A program made the translations under genes and the position numbers. A DNA stretch of 64,000 nucleotides from Malaya genurostris (lineage: Eukaryota; Arthropoda; Insecta; Diptera; Culicidae), in assembly GCF_030247185.1 (NCBI RefSeq), contig NC_080572.1, positions 214,487,435 through 214,551,434 on the forward strand. The letters are read 5' to 3'. Below, in pieces: positions 39,220 through 51,789 of this stretch. The number at the start of each line of letters is the position of its first letter. Within the stretch, counting starts at the first letter, position 1. The notes beneath the pieces are model-generated. The model was not told the origin of the DNA and did not search any database. It was given only the letters and a program-made list of their open reading frames with translations.

Positions 39220-41010
39220 TCAATTATTCAAAAACGTGCTTAATCCACCTAGCAGTAAGATGATACATTTTTTATCAATCCGCATGTGTTTTTTGCATGA
39301 ATATTCTTCGGTTCTCACGACATTTTAATTATGACCAACGTTTTAAGTGGCAATTTGAGATTTAAATCACTCATTACCCTGTAATGTTGAAACTGCAAAT
39401 CGGGTTGAATATGAATCTTAACGTGTGACAATCGAGTTTACGGTTGTTTACGGTACTTTCAGAGCCGGTATTCAGAAACCAGCATAAAGCAAAACGATTA
39501 CGAATCGTTTACGGCCATAAATTGATATGACGAATAAATTACAATCGTTTTGAGTCCAATTTTGAAGATTTTTTAGAATTTCATCTTCTACATCGGTTTA
39601 AATTTTGAAAACTTATCACCCTGTAATTCCAAAATCGGATGTCAGAATTAGATGAAATTCATTAATTTTGTATAAAACCATAAATCCTATAATTTGAATT
39701 TTTGTTTTTGAAATTCAATTTGGCCTTTTTGAGAAAATAATTGAGCTTTGAGAAACGATTTGATTATAGAACCGGAATTAAAAAATCGGCCGAAGTCAGT
39801 TAAATTCACCTGAGGAGCTGTATAGTTTACATTTGATTTGAAATGTTTGAAAATTAGTGTAGACATCTTTGAGAAATTGTAGTGCGAATTAAAATTTGGG
39901 GGTACATTCCGAATCCAGAAACGAATACCACTTAAACTGAAATAAATTTATTTGATAATCGATTATCGAAATCTGCAAACCCGATTAATTTGATTAATTT
40001 ATGTGAAATGGACATTTTTATACTAATCACCCTGTATCTTCTAAACCAGAAGTCGTATCTGACTAAAAAGTAAGATGTTTTATAGGATTTTAAGACCTCT
40101 CATTTGAATCATAGATGGTTTTTAGATTTCATTTGAATCTTAGATCGGTTCAACCACCTACGAGAAAAAAAATTGCATTATTTCACATATCATCCTGTGG
40201 TTCCGCAATCAGAAGTCGGATCCAAACGTAATTCAGAAACCTTGTTTGGTAGTATACTACTTTTTATATGAAGCTGTAAGTAGTTTAAATCAATATAATT
40301 ATGGAATTACTTCCAACGCGAAAATGCTGATATCATCTGGTTTACATATGCCATATTCGAACGATTATGTTGCCAAAAACGAACCGTGCTAAAATCGGTC
40401 CAAGGCAAATTGTCATGAAAAAGGATGCTGTACACAGTCTTTTTGGTACTTAGAAACAATTGTATGTCACAGTATAAAAATCGTGTTTTCCGTTGCTCCC
40501 AAGCATTTCTTTGTCATACAGTGCTCAAAACTTCTACTGCTGGAATAAGGGGAAAAGTCGTTTACACAAAAATATTGATATCTCCGTTAAAAATGGACGG
40601 ATTTTAACAAACTATGGCTTGTTGGATAGCTATTACCGTGCGGAATCTAAGTCTAAAAACATATTCTGTTTTCAAGGTCAAGTGTGACAGATACTGTCAA
40701 AAAATATTGACATAAAACTTCGTATAACTCAAAAAGTAAACATCCGATCTCAAAACCATTCAATATCGTTCTGGGTGACGGGGAGACCTTTCATTTGCGA
40801 CTAGTTCGATCAAAATCGGTCCAGCCATCTTTGAGATCTCGACCTCTTAGTTGACAACATACATACAGACACACACACGGACATTTGCTCAGTTCGTCGA
40901 GCTGAATCGATTGGTATATGACATTCGGCCCTCCGGGCCTCGGAAAATTTTTCTAAAGATTGAGCGAATTCTATACCTATTTTTTATATATAAAAAAGGT
41001 AAAAAATGAA
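39220..41010 (+). repeat. About 1.8-kb interspersed repeat, copy 2
   Basis: Same orientation and landmarks as 8170-10145: a gcatgaatattcttcgg block, a gccaaaaacgaaccgtgct block, a catttctttgtcatacag block, a CA run near 40870, a ggccctccgggcc hairpin and an aaaaaaggtaaaaaatg end. It lacks a ~100-bp stretch present near 9.3 kb of copy 1. The copies differ by scattered substitutions and indels, so they are not a recent segmental duplication. Confidence 0.7.
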
Positions 41011-41249
41011 AAAAAAGTGCACTCGATTTTTTCACAGACAGCTTAACCATTTTTCTTAAACTAAGATTTAAATTGAAGGTCTTGTAGTCCCATAGGCTGC
41101 AATAAAATTTTATCTGGATCCGACTTCCCGTTCGGGAGTTACGGAGTAAAATGTGCAAAACGAACCTAAAACGTGCATTTTCTCACAGATCGCTCATCCA
41201 ATTTTCACTAACGTAAGTTCAAATGAAAGGTATTATAACCCCATATAAT

Positions 41250-42080
41250 CCTACCAAAGTCTATAGCAGACTAAGCATGTGAAATCTGCTCCCAAAGCGA
41301 ATTCATATTATTATACCACATTCGAAAGGTCATAGACTGGACACAATTTTCTCAAAGTTTGAACCCTTTCACTGCCAAATTGACAGAGTTAGGGTGGTTC
41401 TATTTATTTTTATTTTGTTTGATTTGTGAAGAAACCGCTCCTCCGAAAAATTTGAAAAGTCAGGTATGTTGAGGGCATTATGGGGAAGGCTTACAATTTT
41501 TTTCCCAAGTTTTTGAAGATGTATTTCTTCCATTAAAAAATACTTGAAAATTTTGAAACATATTTTATCCCTCTTCCAATTTTTGCAACACCCGCGTTTT
41601 TTTAAGACAAATAAAAAAATTTGGACATGTTAAAATGGTATGTTTTCATATTTTTTAAAAATGGTGACGACCACAATATTTGATTTTTTCTAAAAAAATA
41701 AGTAACAGTCGACCATGCGTCCCCATCAAGTTCTGTTAGAAGGAAACGCATGGTGCTTTGTTCTAGTAGTTTATGTAACTCAAGTGCAGGGCTTAGAAAT
41801 CAAAGTAACGAAAAGGAAGAAACCTGTAAACCTTCCCCATAATGCCTTAAACATACCTGATTTTTTTTCAAATTTTTCGGAGGAGCGGTTACTCCAAAAA
41901 TCAAATAAAATGAAAATCAATAGATCCACCCTAGCTCCGTCAATACGGCAGTTAAAGGGTTAAACTTTAGGAAAATTGTTTCCAGTCTATGACCTTTCGA
42001 AAATGGTATGAAAATATGAATTCCCTTTGGAGGCAGATTTCACATGCTTATCCTGCTATAGCCTTTCATCCGGATACGAC
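41250..42080. repeat. Fold-back element with about 260-bp arms
   Basis: The left arm 41265-41510 (landmarks gcatgtgaaatctgc, tttcgaaaggtcatagactgg, aaccgctcctccgaaaaa) is inverted at about 41820-42070 with a modest number of differences. The centre (41510-41820) includes a catgcgtccccatc and a gaaacgcatgg motif facing each other. A partial relative lies at 47.73-48.29 kb. It is surrounded by more of the cttccggttcc-type interspersed repeat. Probably a MITE. Confidence 0.75.
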
Positions 42081-42477
42081 TTCCGGTTCCGAAGTTACAG
42101 ACAGACACAGGTATAAAAAATTCATTTTCATGGACGTGGTTATATACATGACACTGAAAGTTCAATCAAACACATTCGAATAACCGTATAATTCTCGAAT
42201 TGGATAGATTTGATTAGTTAATGACCAAATACATTGATTTTGGGTATACCGGATCTTCGTTCCAGATTTCGAAAGTATAAAAAAAGTGATCGTGTACTCC
42301 AAACCGGAAATCACTCCAATTTCAAAGAAACTTAGAAATTTTTCTTAATCCTAAATTCGAATGAAAATTCTCTTTGTCCCATAGCCTGTTATTGAACATT
42401 ATCCAGAAAAATGCAAAAATATAAAAAATGGATATGAAAATAAATTTATAAGAGACCTCAGACCCTCCCCAAGTAGC

Positions 42478-43867
42478 AATCCGCAACTAGTTCTGATACG
42501 ACAAAGTCCAAACTATGTTGCAACAAGAGCACGAATATGTGTTTTATGTTATACTGGTTAAAACATGGTGACAGCAATGTATCATCATAACATAACTAGT
42601 TACGAAATAGTTATTTAGGTTTCCAATCATAACATATTTGTGTCATATTGAATTAAATATAGTTTATAAGCTATCGCTACTTAATCCAAACATATTTTTA
42701 ATCACAACAATGCTTCTAGCCACTAGTTGAAAATAAGTTTATTTGACGTCAATAGTAGCAACCCATAACAAGTTTTGATACCACTTAACCCAACTGTGTT
42801 GCAACAAGAGCACGAACATGTTTTTTATGTTATACTGGTTAAAACAAGGTGACAGTAGTGTTTCTTTATAACGTAAACATTAAACTAACTATCATTTGTA
42901 AGTTATCGTTACTTGATTCTAACATATCTTTAATCACAGCTATGTTTTTAGCTACTAGTTGAAAAAAGGTTTATTTTCCGTTGCGAAACCATTATAAATA
43001 CGTTAACGTATATGTGAATCGTTACTGTGAATTGATATAGCAATAACTTAGATATTATACGATTATAACATATAATTTCTTCATCAATTCAGATAGTTAT
43101 CGGTAAGTTTTCCCAACGTTATGATAACTAAAATGCAAACAAAACAACCTTTGTTGGCTTGAATATGGCGAACACAATATGGAGTCTCAAGAAGTGTATG
43201 AAACGTAAATAAAACCAGGATATTACTTTATTCAAAACTACTTTTTGCCGAAAATAGTGAAAGGCAGAATAGTCATTTTTGTTCTATGCACTGTCATAAA
43301 CACGAAGAAAATAATATAGGGATTGAACATCGATTGTGATAATATTATAGTTCTCATGATATATGAATTTAAAATGATGAGAAATCACTCTACTTGGAAT
43401 AATTTTGAGCATTCTGAACATAGGGTTATAATTTTGTTTATTTTTTATATCTTTATAAACAGATTTTGATTGAAGGCGCATAAAAAACAGTTAAGTAAAA
43501 TTGAATTCCGCTCGACAATTTTTGGATCGTTGTGAAATTTGTACCTTGTATCAAGTTTGTGCCTTAAAGTACTCTTCTGCTTTTTTATTGAAGATAGAAA
43601 TGTATTCTGGATTCATTCAATGTTTGTCGATGGTGACTAAGTTTCAACTAGTTTACTTGGAAACCAGTTATTTTCAAGTTATGAAAAGATAAGTTATTTC
43701 AGTATGGCATTACAACGTAACGACAACATATTTTTAGCCGATTTAACAACTAGTAGAAACTGCGCTTTTTGAGTCATGCAGGTGGTTAGATGTTAGTAAC
43801 AATCACTCAAATATCTGGTTGCAAACTAGTCACAAACAAGCTAGCGTAACAAAAATTGTTACTTGGG
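42478..43867. mobile_element. 1.4-kb TIR element, cccaagta ends, internal tandem duplication
   Basis: cccaagtagcaa at 42478 is mirrored by ttgttacttggg at 43867. Inside, a unit of about 270 bp starting agtagcaa (42482) is repeated from 42754. The two units share gttgcaacaagagcacgaa and a ttttatgttatactggttaaaac-type block. No transposase is readable. The remainder (43.0-43.8 kb) is AT-rich with only short open stretches. The target duplication was not identified, so the superfamily is open. Confidence 0.65.
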
Positions 43868-43959
43868 TCAGAGAGAGTGTTAAATATTCGATCTTGAATA
43901 TCTCTTGTTGTATATGTAACGTATAAACATCATTTTTGCCATTCTAATATAGAAAAGTT

Positions 43960-44330
43960 ATGCAATCATTGTAAAAACCGACTTTTGAACTGAGGCTCGT
44001 AGGGCCGAGTGTCATACACTATTCGACTCAGTTTGTCGAGTAGCAAAATGTCTGTGTATGTAAACGATTTTTACAAGCTTAGATGCAAATGAAAGGTCTT
44101 ATGATTCCATACAAAATTTTTGAATTTCATTATGATTGGACTTGGGGTTCCGGAGTTATGAGGTAAAATGTGCCAAAAAAATTAAAAATGTGTACTAACT
44201 TTTCTCAAAGATGGCGTGACCGATTTTTACAAACTTTGATTTAAATCAAAACTCTTATGATTATATACAATGCTTCTGAATTTCATCTGTATCCGATTTC
44301 CGGTTTCGGAATTATATTACATACATACAT
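43960..44330 (-). repeat. Interspersed repeat fragment (inverted relative to 1-150)
   Basis: Contains the ccgacttttgaac block, a cgactcagtttgtcgag block and repeated gatttttacaa...tccgg...gttccggagttatgaggtaaaatgtgcc-type units (two tandem occurrences about 125 bp apart). It belongs to the same broad family as 41.0-41.25 kb and 15.7-16.08 kb. Confidence 0.5.
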
Positions 44331-44339
44331 TACATTCAC

Positions 44340-47205
44340 CAAATAAAATTTTTACTGAACTGGTTACCGAAGCCTTAGCAGTTTCAAAGTCAGTAAAAAT
44401 TTTACCGACATCCGTAAATTCTATTTTATGCGCATGACGCACACGCATATTAAGTGTAACCTCTTCATAATCCATGTTCTCCCAGTATCAACGTCGCAAA
44501 TAGTGATCAAATATTTATCTTATTAACAGCTTTGGTGCTTCGAAACCATTGTTGGAACGAAAACACAATTTAATTTAATCCAGCCACCTTCACCTAAAGC
44601 TGTGTACTTCGTGTACGATAGGAAACAGGGAAACATAGTGCCTAGAAAGCAACATTCCGTGTTCCCCCAAGGCAATCATTTCACTCCGCCACCCTCATCT
44701 AATATGGGACCAACCTCATTCAACTTCGAAAACCACAGCATCTGTGTGGTGGAAAAAGTTTTTAACACGATAACTAGTACCGACTGGTGGTGGTGGCTGT
44801 GTGTGTATGTTTGCTACCGCCCGATAATAAGTCTGAGCTTTGTTTATTCGTGGGTGAGAACAGTCGAATTTTTGACGCTTAACTCAAGAAAGCCAAACCC
44901 AGCCAGGATCAACAGAGTAGAGCAAGTTGAATAATGAAATGCGGGGGCCAAACTTCATTCGCACGTTGCTGTCATTGATAGTGTTCTTAATGTAGAATAT
45001 AGAGGGGTTTTCTTTTGACCGACATGCTTCTTGCCGATATCAAACCTCTGTCAGTTATTGCGAGTTTCGGTGATACCTGAGGATTCCTACTCATCAAACA
45101 TATAAAAGTAGAACAGGTTCGATCATCGTTTATTTATTCGTAGATAACCCTTGCAAATTTCAGCGCCGACGGGATTAGAGTTTCTACGCTTTTCATTATC
45201 ATGTAAAATGAGCAAAAATATGGTTTGCTCTTAACCTAAATTAAAGATAAATATATGTTCTACATTCGATGCGTTGTCACAAATCGCACCGAAACGGCTC
45301 TGTTAGCTGTTAGTTACTGTTACACTCATAAATCGGTATACGAATTCTTGTCACAGGACCGCCAACCGCACACAGACAAAAGTTTCCGATGTCAGCAATA
45401 AATTACGAAAGTTTTCCTGTCGCTTGTGAAACATATTGTTTTCGCTCGCTATAAATCGGGTGCTTGACAATACATCACTGATTGAACGATAAACGCCAAA
45501 TGAGTCGAGCCGGATCAATCAAGCTTGATTTGGCCCGAAAATTACAACAGGAATAGGTCATTCCCTCTGTCGGTTGTGATTGAGGCACATCTCGATAACG
45601 ATGTACAATAACCTATGACGAAACTAGCCCAAAAAACTTCCCCTTGATAAGGTTTCTGAAGCTCATACATAAATAAACGTACCAATATTTCGAAGTTATT
45701 ATACTGATGCATGTTATGTATTCGTTAACCCAGCTATAAAACAATGAATGGGTGTTGTTAGTAAACTATCACATCAAGTAATTTATAGCATGAGGCCATA
45801 CATTAGTACCTATTCACGTCTTTAATAGCATTCCAAGGATGACCCTTCAAGGGTTGTTTCGGATACTAGGTAGGTATGTTATTTAATCGTTGTTTACTTT
45901 AGCGATTGTTCAACACAATGGCTTTCGAATATGCCCAGCCCATCAGTAAGCGAAGCGAAGTGTCTTATGTGCTACTCATCGTGCAATGCAAGGTCATGAA
46001 GAATTAGGGTTACCACATTGAATGCATTCCTCTCCTGGAACCAAAACATTTAAAATGAAATAATTTTCAGGTTCCTAAAATTAATACAAAAATAAAGATG
46101 GTGGTGGATGCGCATTAAACTGTGACAAATTACAAACTTACTCTACTTTAATCGCTTAGATTTTCTGCGACTTATAATATTGACAATTAGATTGAGTCAG
46201 AACAATTGATTCTATTCTATTGTACTCAAGGCAGTACAAATTTTCACATTTTAAAGATTTTGAAAAATATCTTTTAAATGAACGTCAACTATGATGATTT
46301 CAAAGTTACTTAAAAGATCCATTACGATCCGCATAAAATATTTAGTTACTTTTATTGACTTTTACTTTTGCATATTAGGAACCAATGCACAGGCAACCAA
46401 ATTCCTTAATTTTGATCATACTTTACCTTGATATTATTAATACATGAACGAACATTATCATAATTACAACGCATGCAGTGAGAAGGCGCTTGCTGTTTTA
46501 ATGCATATGATAATTGAAGTGAAACTGGCGGAGAACCGTTACCGGCAGAGATGGCATTTCACTAGAGTGATACACCAGGGCGTAGATTTCAATTATACAC
46601 TGCGGATAAATTTGCTCCGCTCCACACAAAGAGGAAAGCGCACCTCTTCTCAGTGTCCAGACAGACAGACTTTGAGTGCGTGCTTGTGTTGAAAGAAGCT
46701 GGTGCGAGAGAATAACATTCTCTTCACATGAATCGCTCTCACGTGCTCTCGCCCAGATACACACAAGTGATCACTGGCGCGTGATGGTGAGCGAACACTT
46801 CTGTGAACTTCAATTAATAGAGAGTAGATCTGGCCTTGCTATGAAAAATTTGCAATGAAAACCGAAAATTTAACGATAAATTGTTTTATTTTGCTGATTT
46901 TGCGTACCCCACGCTTCTTCTACCCTAACCATACACCAGAGTGCTCACGGCGTGTACACGTCTGTGAAAGTATCTGCATCCACCTCAGAGAATTTATTAG
47001 CTAGTGCTCTGGAGGAGGTAAAAGAAAATAAACAAACGCACTCATGATGCGTACACACTTTATACAACAGTGGTGTATATATGTGAAAGAGAAGAGCTCT
47101 CGTTGAAGTTGTCAGTGCGAGGGGAGAAATTTTTCTTTCTCTTCGTCACACAGAGGAGATGGACATCTCTGGTTACCGGAGAATCAAAATAAAATACTAC
47201 TATAC
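44340..47205. other. Apparently unique sequence; no recognised gene
   Basis: Open stretches of 80-110 codons (44602-44931, 46444-46855) either begin at non-ATG codons or overlap on both strands, and show no domain. Short ttactgaactggttaccg-type motifs at 44350-44410 recall the element inside the first mariner. I see no RNA gene or paired repeats in the remaining sequence. Confidence 0.4.
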
Positions 47206-47734
47206 TACACTAAAACCTCAATTTACGCGAACATAATTTACGCAAATTTATTAATTCACGTGCCTTTTTTACGCGTTTTATTTGAAAGAACGCAATTTTT
47301 TATTTATTTTCGCGATGATCGCGTAAAAAAGGTTTTTGCATTATGAAGGAAATATTTATTTATATACATATTCAAAACAATCTAACATGCTTCAGTGAAT
47401 TGAATATTGTGAAATGTACATTAATGAATTGTTTAGTTTAAAAGAATCTAAATAAGATCGACGGATTTATTGTCAGTTCGATCTCAGTTAGATTAATCCG
47501 TCTTTATGAGCTTAAGCCGTTTAACTTCAGCTGACTTGTTGAGCAGTTTCAGGCAACTAAATATAGTTATTATTTGATTTGAATACAATAAATGTAAAAT
47601 GTAAAATGACTTATCAGTTCATGAATAAAAACTTTAAACCGTATATTAAAACCTAAATATTTGTCAATTCATTAGTTCTGATTCATGTTTCTCTCACCGA
47701 TCTTTCTTAATGAAAATTCTTACTTAAGCCCTGA

Positions 47735-48290
47735 ACTCGAGTTGTAGATGGAAACGCATAGTATTTAGTTCTAAGGGCATATGATATATGATCTCAGAAC
47801 TAAATACCATGCGTCTCCATCGGATGATGATAATTTGATGGAGACGCATGGCTTTCCGAATGATTTATTTTTTTAAAGTCTGATATTATACCCGTCCACA
47901 TTTTTTAAAAATCTGAAAAAAATACAGCGTAATGTACTCATAAATGATTTATTTTTGATGTAAAATCTAAAGTGGTACCAAAATTGTAAGCGCGATTGAA
48001 AAAATTTTTAAAATTTTGAACATTTTTTTTCACATGAAATACATTTTGAAAAATTCTGAAAAAAATTCCTAAAATATTCCTTTTTCAATTTTTTTGCTGA
48101 AAAGGTTTTTGAAAAAATTAAATAAAATGAAAATCAGAAGAACCACCCTAACTCCACGAATATGGCTGTTAAAAGGTTAACATTTTGGGAAAATCATCTT
48201 CAATATAAACCCTTTCAAACAGCGTATATCAATTTTTGTTCTGTTTGGGGGCAGTTTTTATATTAAAACCCGGCTACACCCTTTACGCGA
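47735..48290. repeat. Partial relative of the 41.2-42.1 kb fold-back element
   Basis: It shares the gacgcatgg centre motif, a tgaaaatcagaagaaccaccctaac-type block, a gctgttaaaaggttaac block and ccctttcaaa with one arm of the fold-back element. The opposite arm is absent. Confidence 0.55.
47747..47821. repeat. 26-bp-stem hairpin with 23-nt loop
   Basis: The arm at 47747-47772 (gatggaaacgcat...ttagttct) is inverted at 47796-47821 with two mismatches. The loop is 47773-47795. A third, direct occurrence of gatggagacgcatgg follows at 47837. Size and geometry are in the range of microRNA precursors, but its place in a MITE-like repeat makes a transposon origin likelier. Confidence 0.8.
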
Positions 48291-48299
48291 AATTTTATA

Positions 48300-49095
48300 C
48301 TGAACACACAGCACACATACAAAAGTGACTATCCAGCGAGCGTATGGATGTGACTTTCGACAACTCACTACTCAAACACCTTCACCGGCCTACGACGAAT
48401 GCTCGCTCACAGCCAGGGGTTAACTAAAGCAGAAATGTATTCGGGAATATATTTATAGATTACCTTTTGTGCGATAGTTCATACTTCGCAAATCGGACGA
48501 AAGGATGACATCATTGACGCACTGGATGATTGGCTCCTGAAAACATAGGTCAATTCAAACCAATTTTTCAATGGTATGCAATTGAAACACTTAAACGACG
48601 TTACCTCATAAGTTTAAGTTAAATCTTTCCAAATCGATTGGTTGTTAAATTATATAAATTCATCAACAAATGACTGCGTTATAAGCGTTCAAAATTGTGA
48701 CAGAAAAAAGTTACGCGTTTGCATTTTTAAAATTGACCCAGCCTCGTACAGCGAAGAGTAAGACATTTTTAATACCAAAAGAGAAATTGTAGAGTAGTAG
48801 ACAAACTAGGGTGATTTTTTTGTGTCAATCAATAGGAAGGATATAGAATTGTTGATAAACCCCACTTTGGATCTAAGCTAAAGCTATGTCCATGTAGAAT
48901 CCAGAATAATAAAATCATCTGTATCTCGGTAACGAATTGACGTACGAATAAGGGTAATACATCAAAACAAAGGCCAGACTCACTGTACTTTAAGGAAAAA
49001 ATATCAATACAAATAATTTATTTTCGCTTCTAATGAAAATTCGCACTTTTTTTTATTCCTCCCATCAAACGCTGCACATCTCCGCAGTCAATTTC
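48300..49095. other. No recognisable gene
   Basis: Short stretch of mixed AT-rich sequence. No motif was seen. Confidence 0.35.
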
Positions 49096-49344
49096 TTTCG
49101 CACATTTGTTCCACACTTTGGACATCCGAGGCGCGTCACGAGCCACATTTCTTAAGATTCAGCTTCATTCTTGCCAAAAATCTCTCGATGGACCAGAACT
49201 GCGAGCAGTTGGGTGGATTTATGTTTTTAACGATGATATTAACGTTATAATCGCGGTGCCACTGGATGACTTTCCGCCTGTAGTGGAACTAGCCAAATCT
49301 AGCCAATATTTCACCGGACCTTTATGGGCTTTAACTGATATTTG

Positions 49345-50866
49345 TTCCTGAGAACTTAGTGCACATCGACACTTTCAATATTACTCCTTAAATGGTTGTT
49401 GCGGCGGCAAAGAAATTGAAACGTTCATTTTCGACCGGGCCAGATGGTATACCAGCAGCCATTGCGCAACTGTTTTAGCCGTTCCTCTCTGCATGATATT
49501 CAACAGATCATTTGAGGAAGGAATCTTATATGTTTCCTTATATGTTTCCCGTGTATAAAACCGACGATCGTAACAATGAAAGGAGCTACCGTGGTATAAC
49601 GAATTTGTCTGCTGCTTCAAAACTCTTCGAAATAATAGTAAGCAATGAGTTTTTCTCTCGTACAAAACATTACATCTCAGTTGATCAACACGACTTTATG
49701 CTCGGGAGTTCGGTCAGCTCAGCACTAATCTTCTGGAATTTACCTCGATCTGTATTTCGCGTTTGGAGGAAAAAGTACAAATTGATGCCGTATATACTGA
49801 TCTAAAAGCGGCGTTCGACCGAATTGATCACCGAATTCTTCTGTGCAGATTAACGCGTCTGGGTGCAACACAAAAGTTCATTGACTGGCTTTGCTCTTAC
49901 TTAAGTGGTAGAGTCTTACGAGTCAAGCTTGATTCCTGTATGTCATCTCCGTTCTCGAACTTATCAGGTGTACCACAAGGCAGCAACATGGGTCCACTTC
50001 TGTTCTCGCTATTTTTTAATGACGCTATTTTGCTGCACGATAGTGGCTGCAAATTAGTTTACGCCGGCGATTTGAAACTTTGCCTTGAGAAACGCTCTAT
50101 TAACGACTGCGTGCGTCTTCAAAAGCTTCTGGATGAATTCGTTACCTGGTGTCGAAGGAATTGGCTTATCGTCGGCATAGCAAAATGCTTCTGGTTCATA
50201 ACATTCCACCGAATTTTGAATCCATTACTTCTTGATGATTAAATTAAAGGACAAACACTTCAAAGAGTTGATCGTGTTAATGACCTTGGTGTTATGTTGG
50301 ATTCCAACCTCACTTTTAATTTACATCGTTTTACATTAATTACAAAAGCGACTCGACAAATAGTTTTTTTTGCCAAAATCAGATGTGATTTTAGGGATCC
50401 ACATTGTTTGAAGGCATTATACTGCTCACTAGTTCGGCCTATACTTGAAAATGCTAGCATAGTTTGGTGTCCGTAGCTTGGAGTTTACGAATTGAACGCG
50501 TGCAGAAAAGATTTGTTCGATTCGCTCTAAGGAATTTTCCCTGGCAAAATCCGCTAGATCTTCCACCGTATCCCGATCGCTGCCGTCTGATTCTCCGAAG
50601 CTTTTATCTAGTCTTGATTTCCGTGCATCACAACGGTCGTTACGTTCTACTAGTTTACTACAACCGAGATTCCACCGAACGACGTTTGGATTCTATGAAC
50701 CGATAACAGCATGCATTAGAACATTTGGAACTGTTGAACATCTCTTCGATTTCGGCGAACTTACACATAAATTTGCGCAGAAAGTGTTACGTTCCACTAT
50801 TTTATAACTTGACTACATAATATTCATTAAGACCTTTTATTGTTGGATGAATTAGAGAAAAAAAAT
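49345..50866 (+). mobile_element. 5'-truncated Jockey/CR1-type LINE inserted in the transposase
   Basis: The plus strand reads through RT motifs: GPDGIP (just upstream), SYRGITNLSAASKLFE, DLKAAFDRIDH (motif A), SGVPQGSNMGPLLFSLFFND (motif B), VYAGDLKL (motif C, normally YADD; the first Asp is Gly) and DLGVMLDSNL. Several frameshifts and stops break it. It ends in an AT-rich ttattgttggatgaat...a-run at about 50840-50866. It has displaced the two halves of the DD37E-like transposase by about 1.5 kb. Target duplications are not clear. Confidence 0.75.
49512..50706 (+). pseudogene. Reverse transcriptase remnant of that LINE
   Basis: Four overlapping open pieces (49512-49805, 49763-50242, 50294-50476, 50464-50706) together cover the RT fingers, palm and thumb. 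A TAA at 50240-50242 and a missing catalytic Asp make it inactive. Endonuclease and ORF1 are absent. Confidence 0.75.
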
Positions 50867-51349
50867 AATGAGAGGTAGTACGCGGTTTTTGAGGTATTCT
50901 TCCTTGTACAACTTCAAGACCATTGTCTTATTCGTCACTAACACTTTGGGTTTTGCTCCGCAGCTGCATATCCCTTACAAATCAATTAGTTTTTGCAAAT
51001 TTTTCCATAAAAATAAACTAAAACCTCGCATGAACATCTCCTCCAAGTAGAATTTTTGTGCGATTTCATTATCTGATAGTCCAGGGTTTTCTCCAACGGT
51101 TCTCAACACCTTCTGGTTCAGCTTGCGGTCATACCTTGAGGAACTCGACCCACGCTCTTTAGCTCCCTGAAACATTTGAGGACATCATACAAGGCTGATT
51201 TGGCAATTTCAAACAATTTTGCGATTTTTATTACGGACCGCATTGGATTAATAAAGCGGGTGTGCAGAATTTTTTTCTCTTCCATCTGGAATAAATTTTG
51301 AGTCACTGCACGAAACATTGTGAAATTTATACCACAGAAAGTGGGCACC

Positions 51350-51785
51350 TAGATAAAGAAACAAACTGCTGTAAAAGAATTCTTGCAGTGGTCACTTTCC
51401 GTGCCACTAAATTACGTTGAATTTTCTCGGAGATGTCGGATCTTATTTTGAAAACGTCATTGGATGCTACTATTTGGCTATTTGATAGGCTTCAAAATGC
51501 TCATGGTGAAAGCTTGTTGCTCCGAAGATAAAAAGGCGGGTGGGTAATGTCACAGACATAACTGGAGGACGTGAATACGAATAAAACTGACATGTTTCTT
51601 TCTCACTTCCGGATAAAAAGATAATCATTCGTATTAGATTGTGTATATTTTGCAACTTTCATTGCTTCGCTTCCAGAATTTTAACGATGCATCTATACTA
51701 CAAATTCTTTTGGAAATACTTTAGTGGTTCTGAAAAACCGCTTTGTGTAATTTGTGTAATGTTTAGAACTGTTAAAATTCAAGAA
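51350..51785. other. No recognisable gene
   Basis: No motif or repeat was recognised. Confidence 0.35.
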
Positions 51786-51789
51786 CTAA

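Larger units (their letters stand above)
49100..51345 (-). pseudogene. DD37E-like transposase remnant, split by an RT insertion
   Basis: The N-terminal part is on the minus strand from about 51345 to 50868: a FEIAKSALYDVLKCFRELKSV helix-turn-helix block, KLNQKVLRTV, NPGLSDNEIAQKF, and KVLVTNKTMVLKLYKEEYLKNRVLPLI. The C-terminal part is at about 49345-49100: a DLASS block with the second catalytic Asp, then NPPNCSQFWSIERF with the Glu. Allowing one frameshift, about 37 residues separate them, as in the intact-ended element at 16.1 kb. Between the parts sits an RT fragment on the opposite strand. The first catalytic block was not found. TIRs are not recognisable. Confidence 0.7.

Noticed and set aside
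44602..44931. 110-codon open stretch
   Set aside because: Begins at GTG, is low-complexity in part (four Trp in a row from a tgg run), and has no recognised motif.
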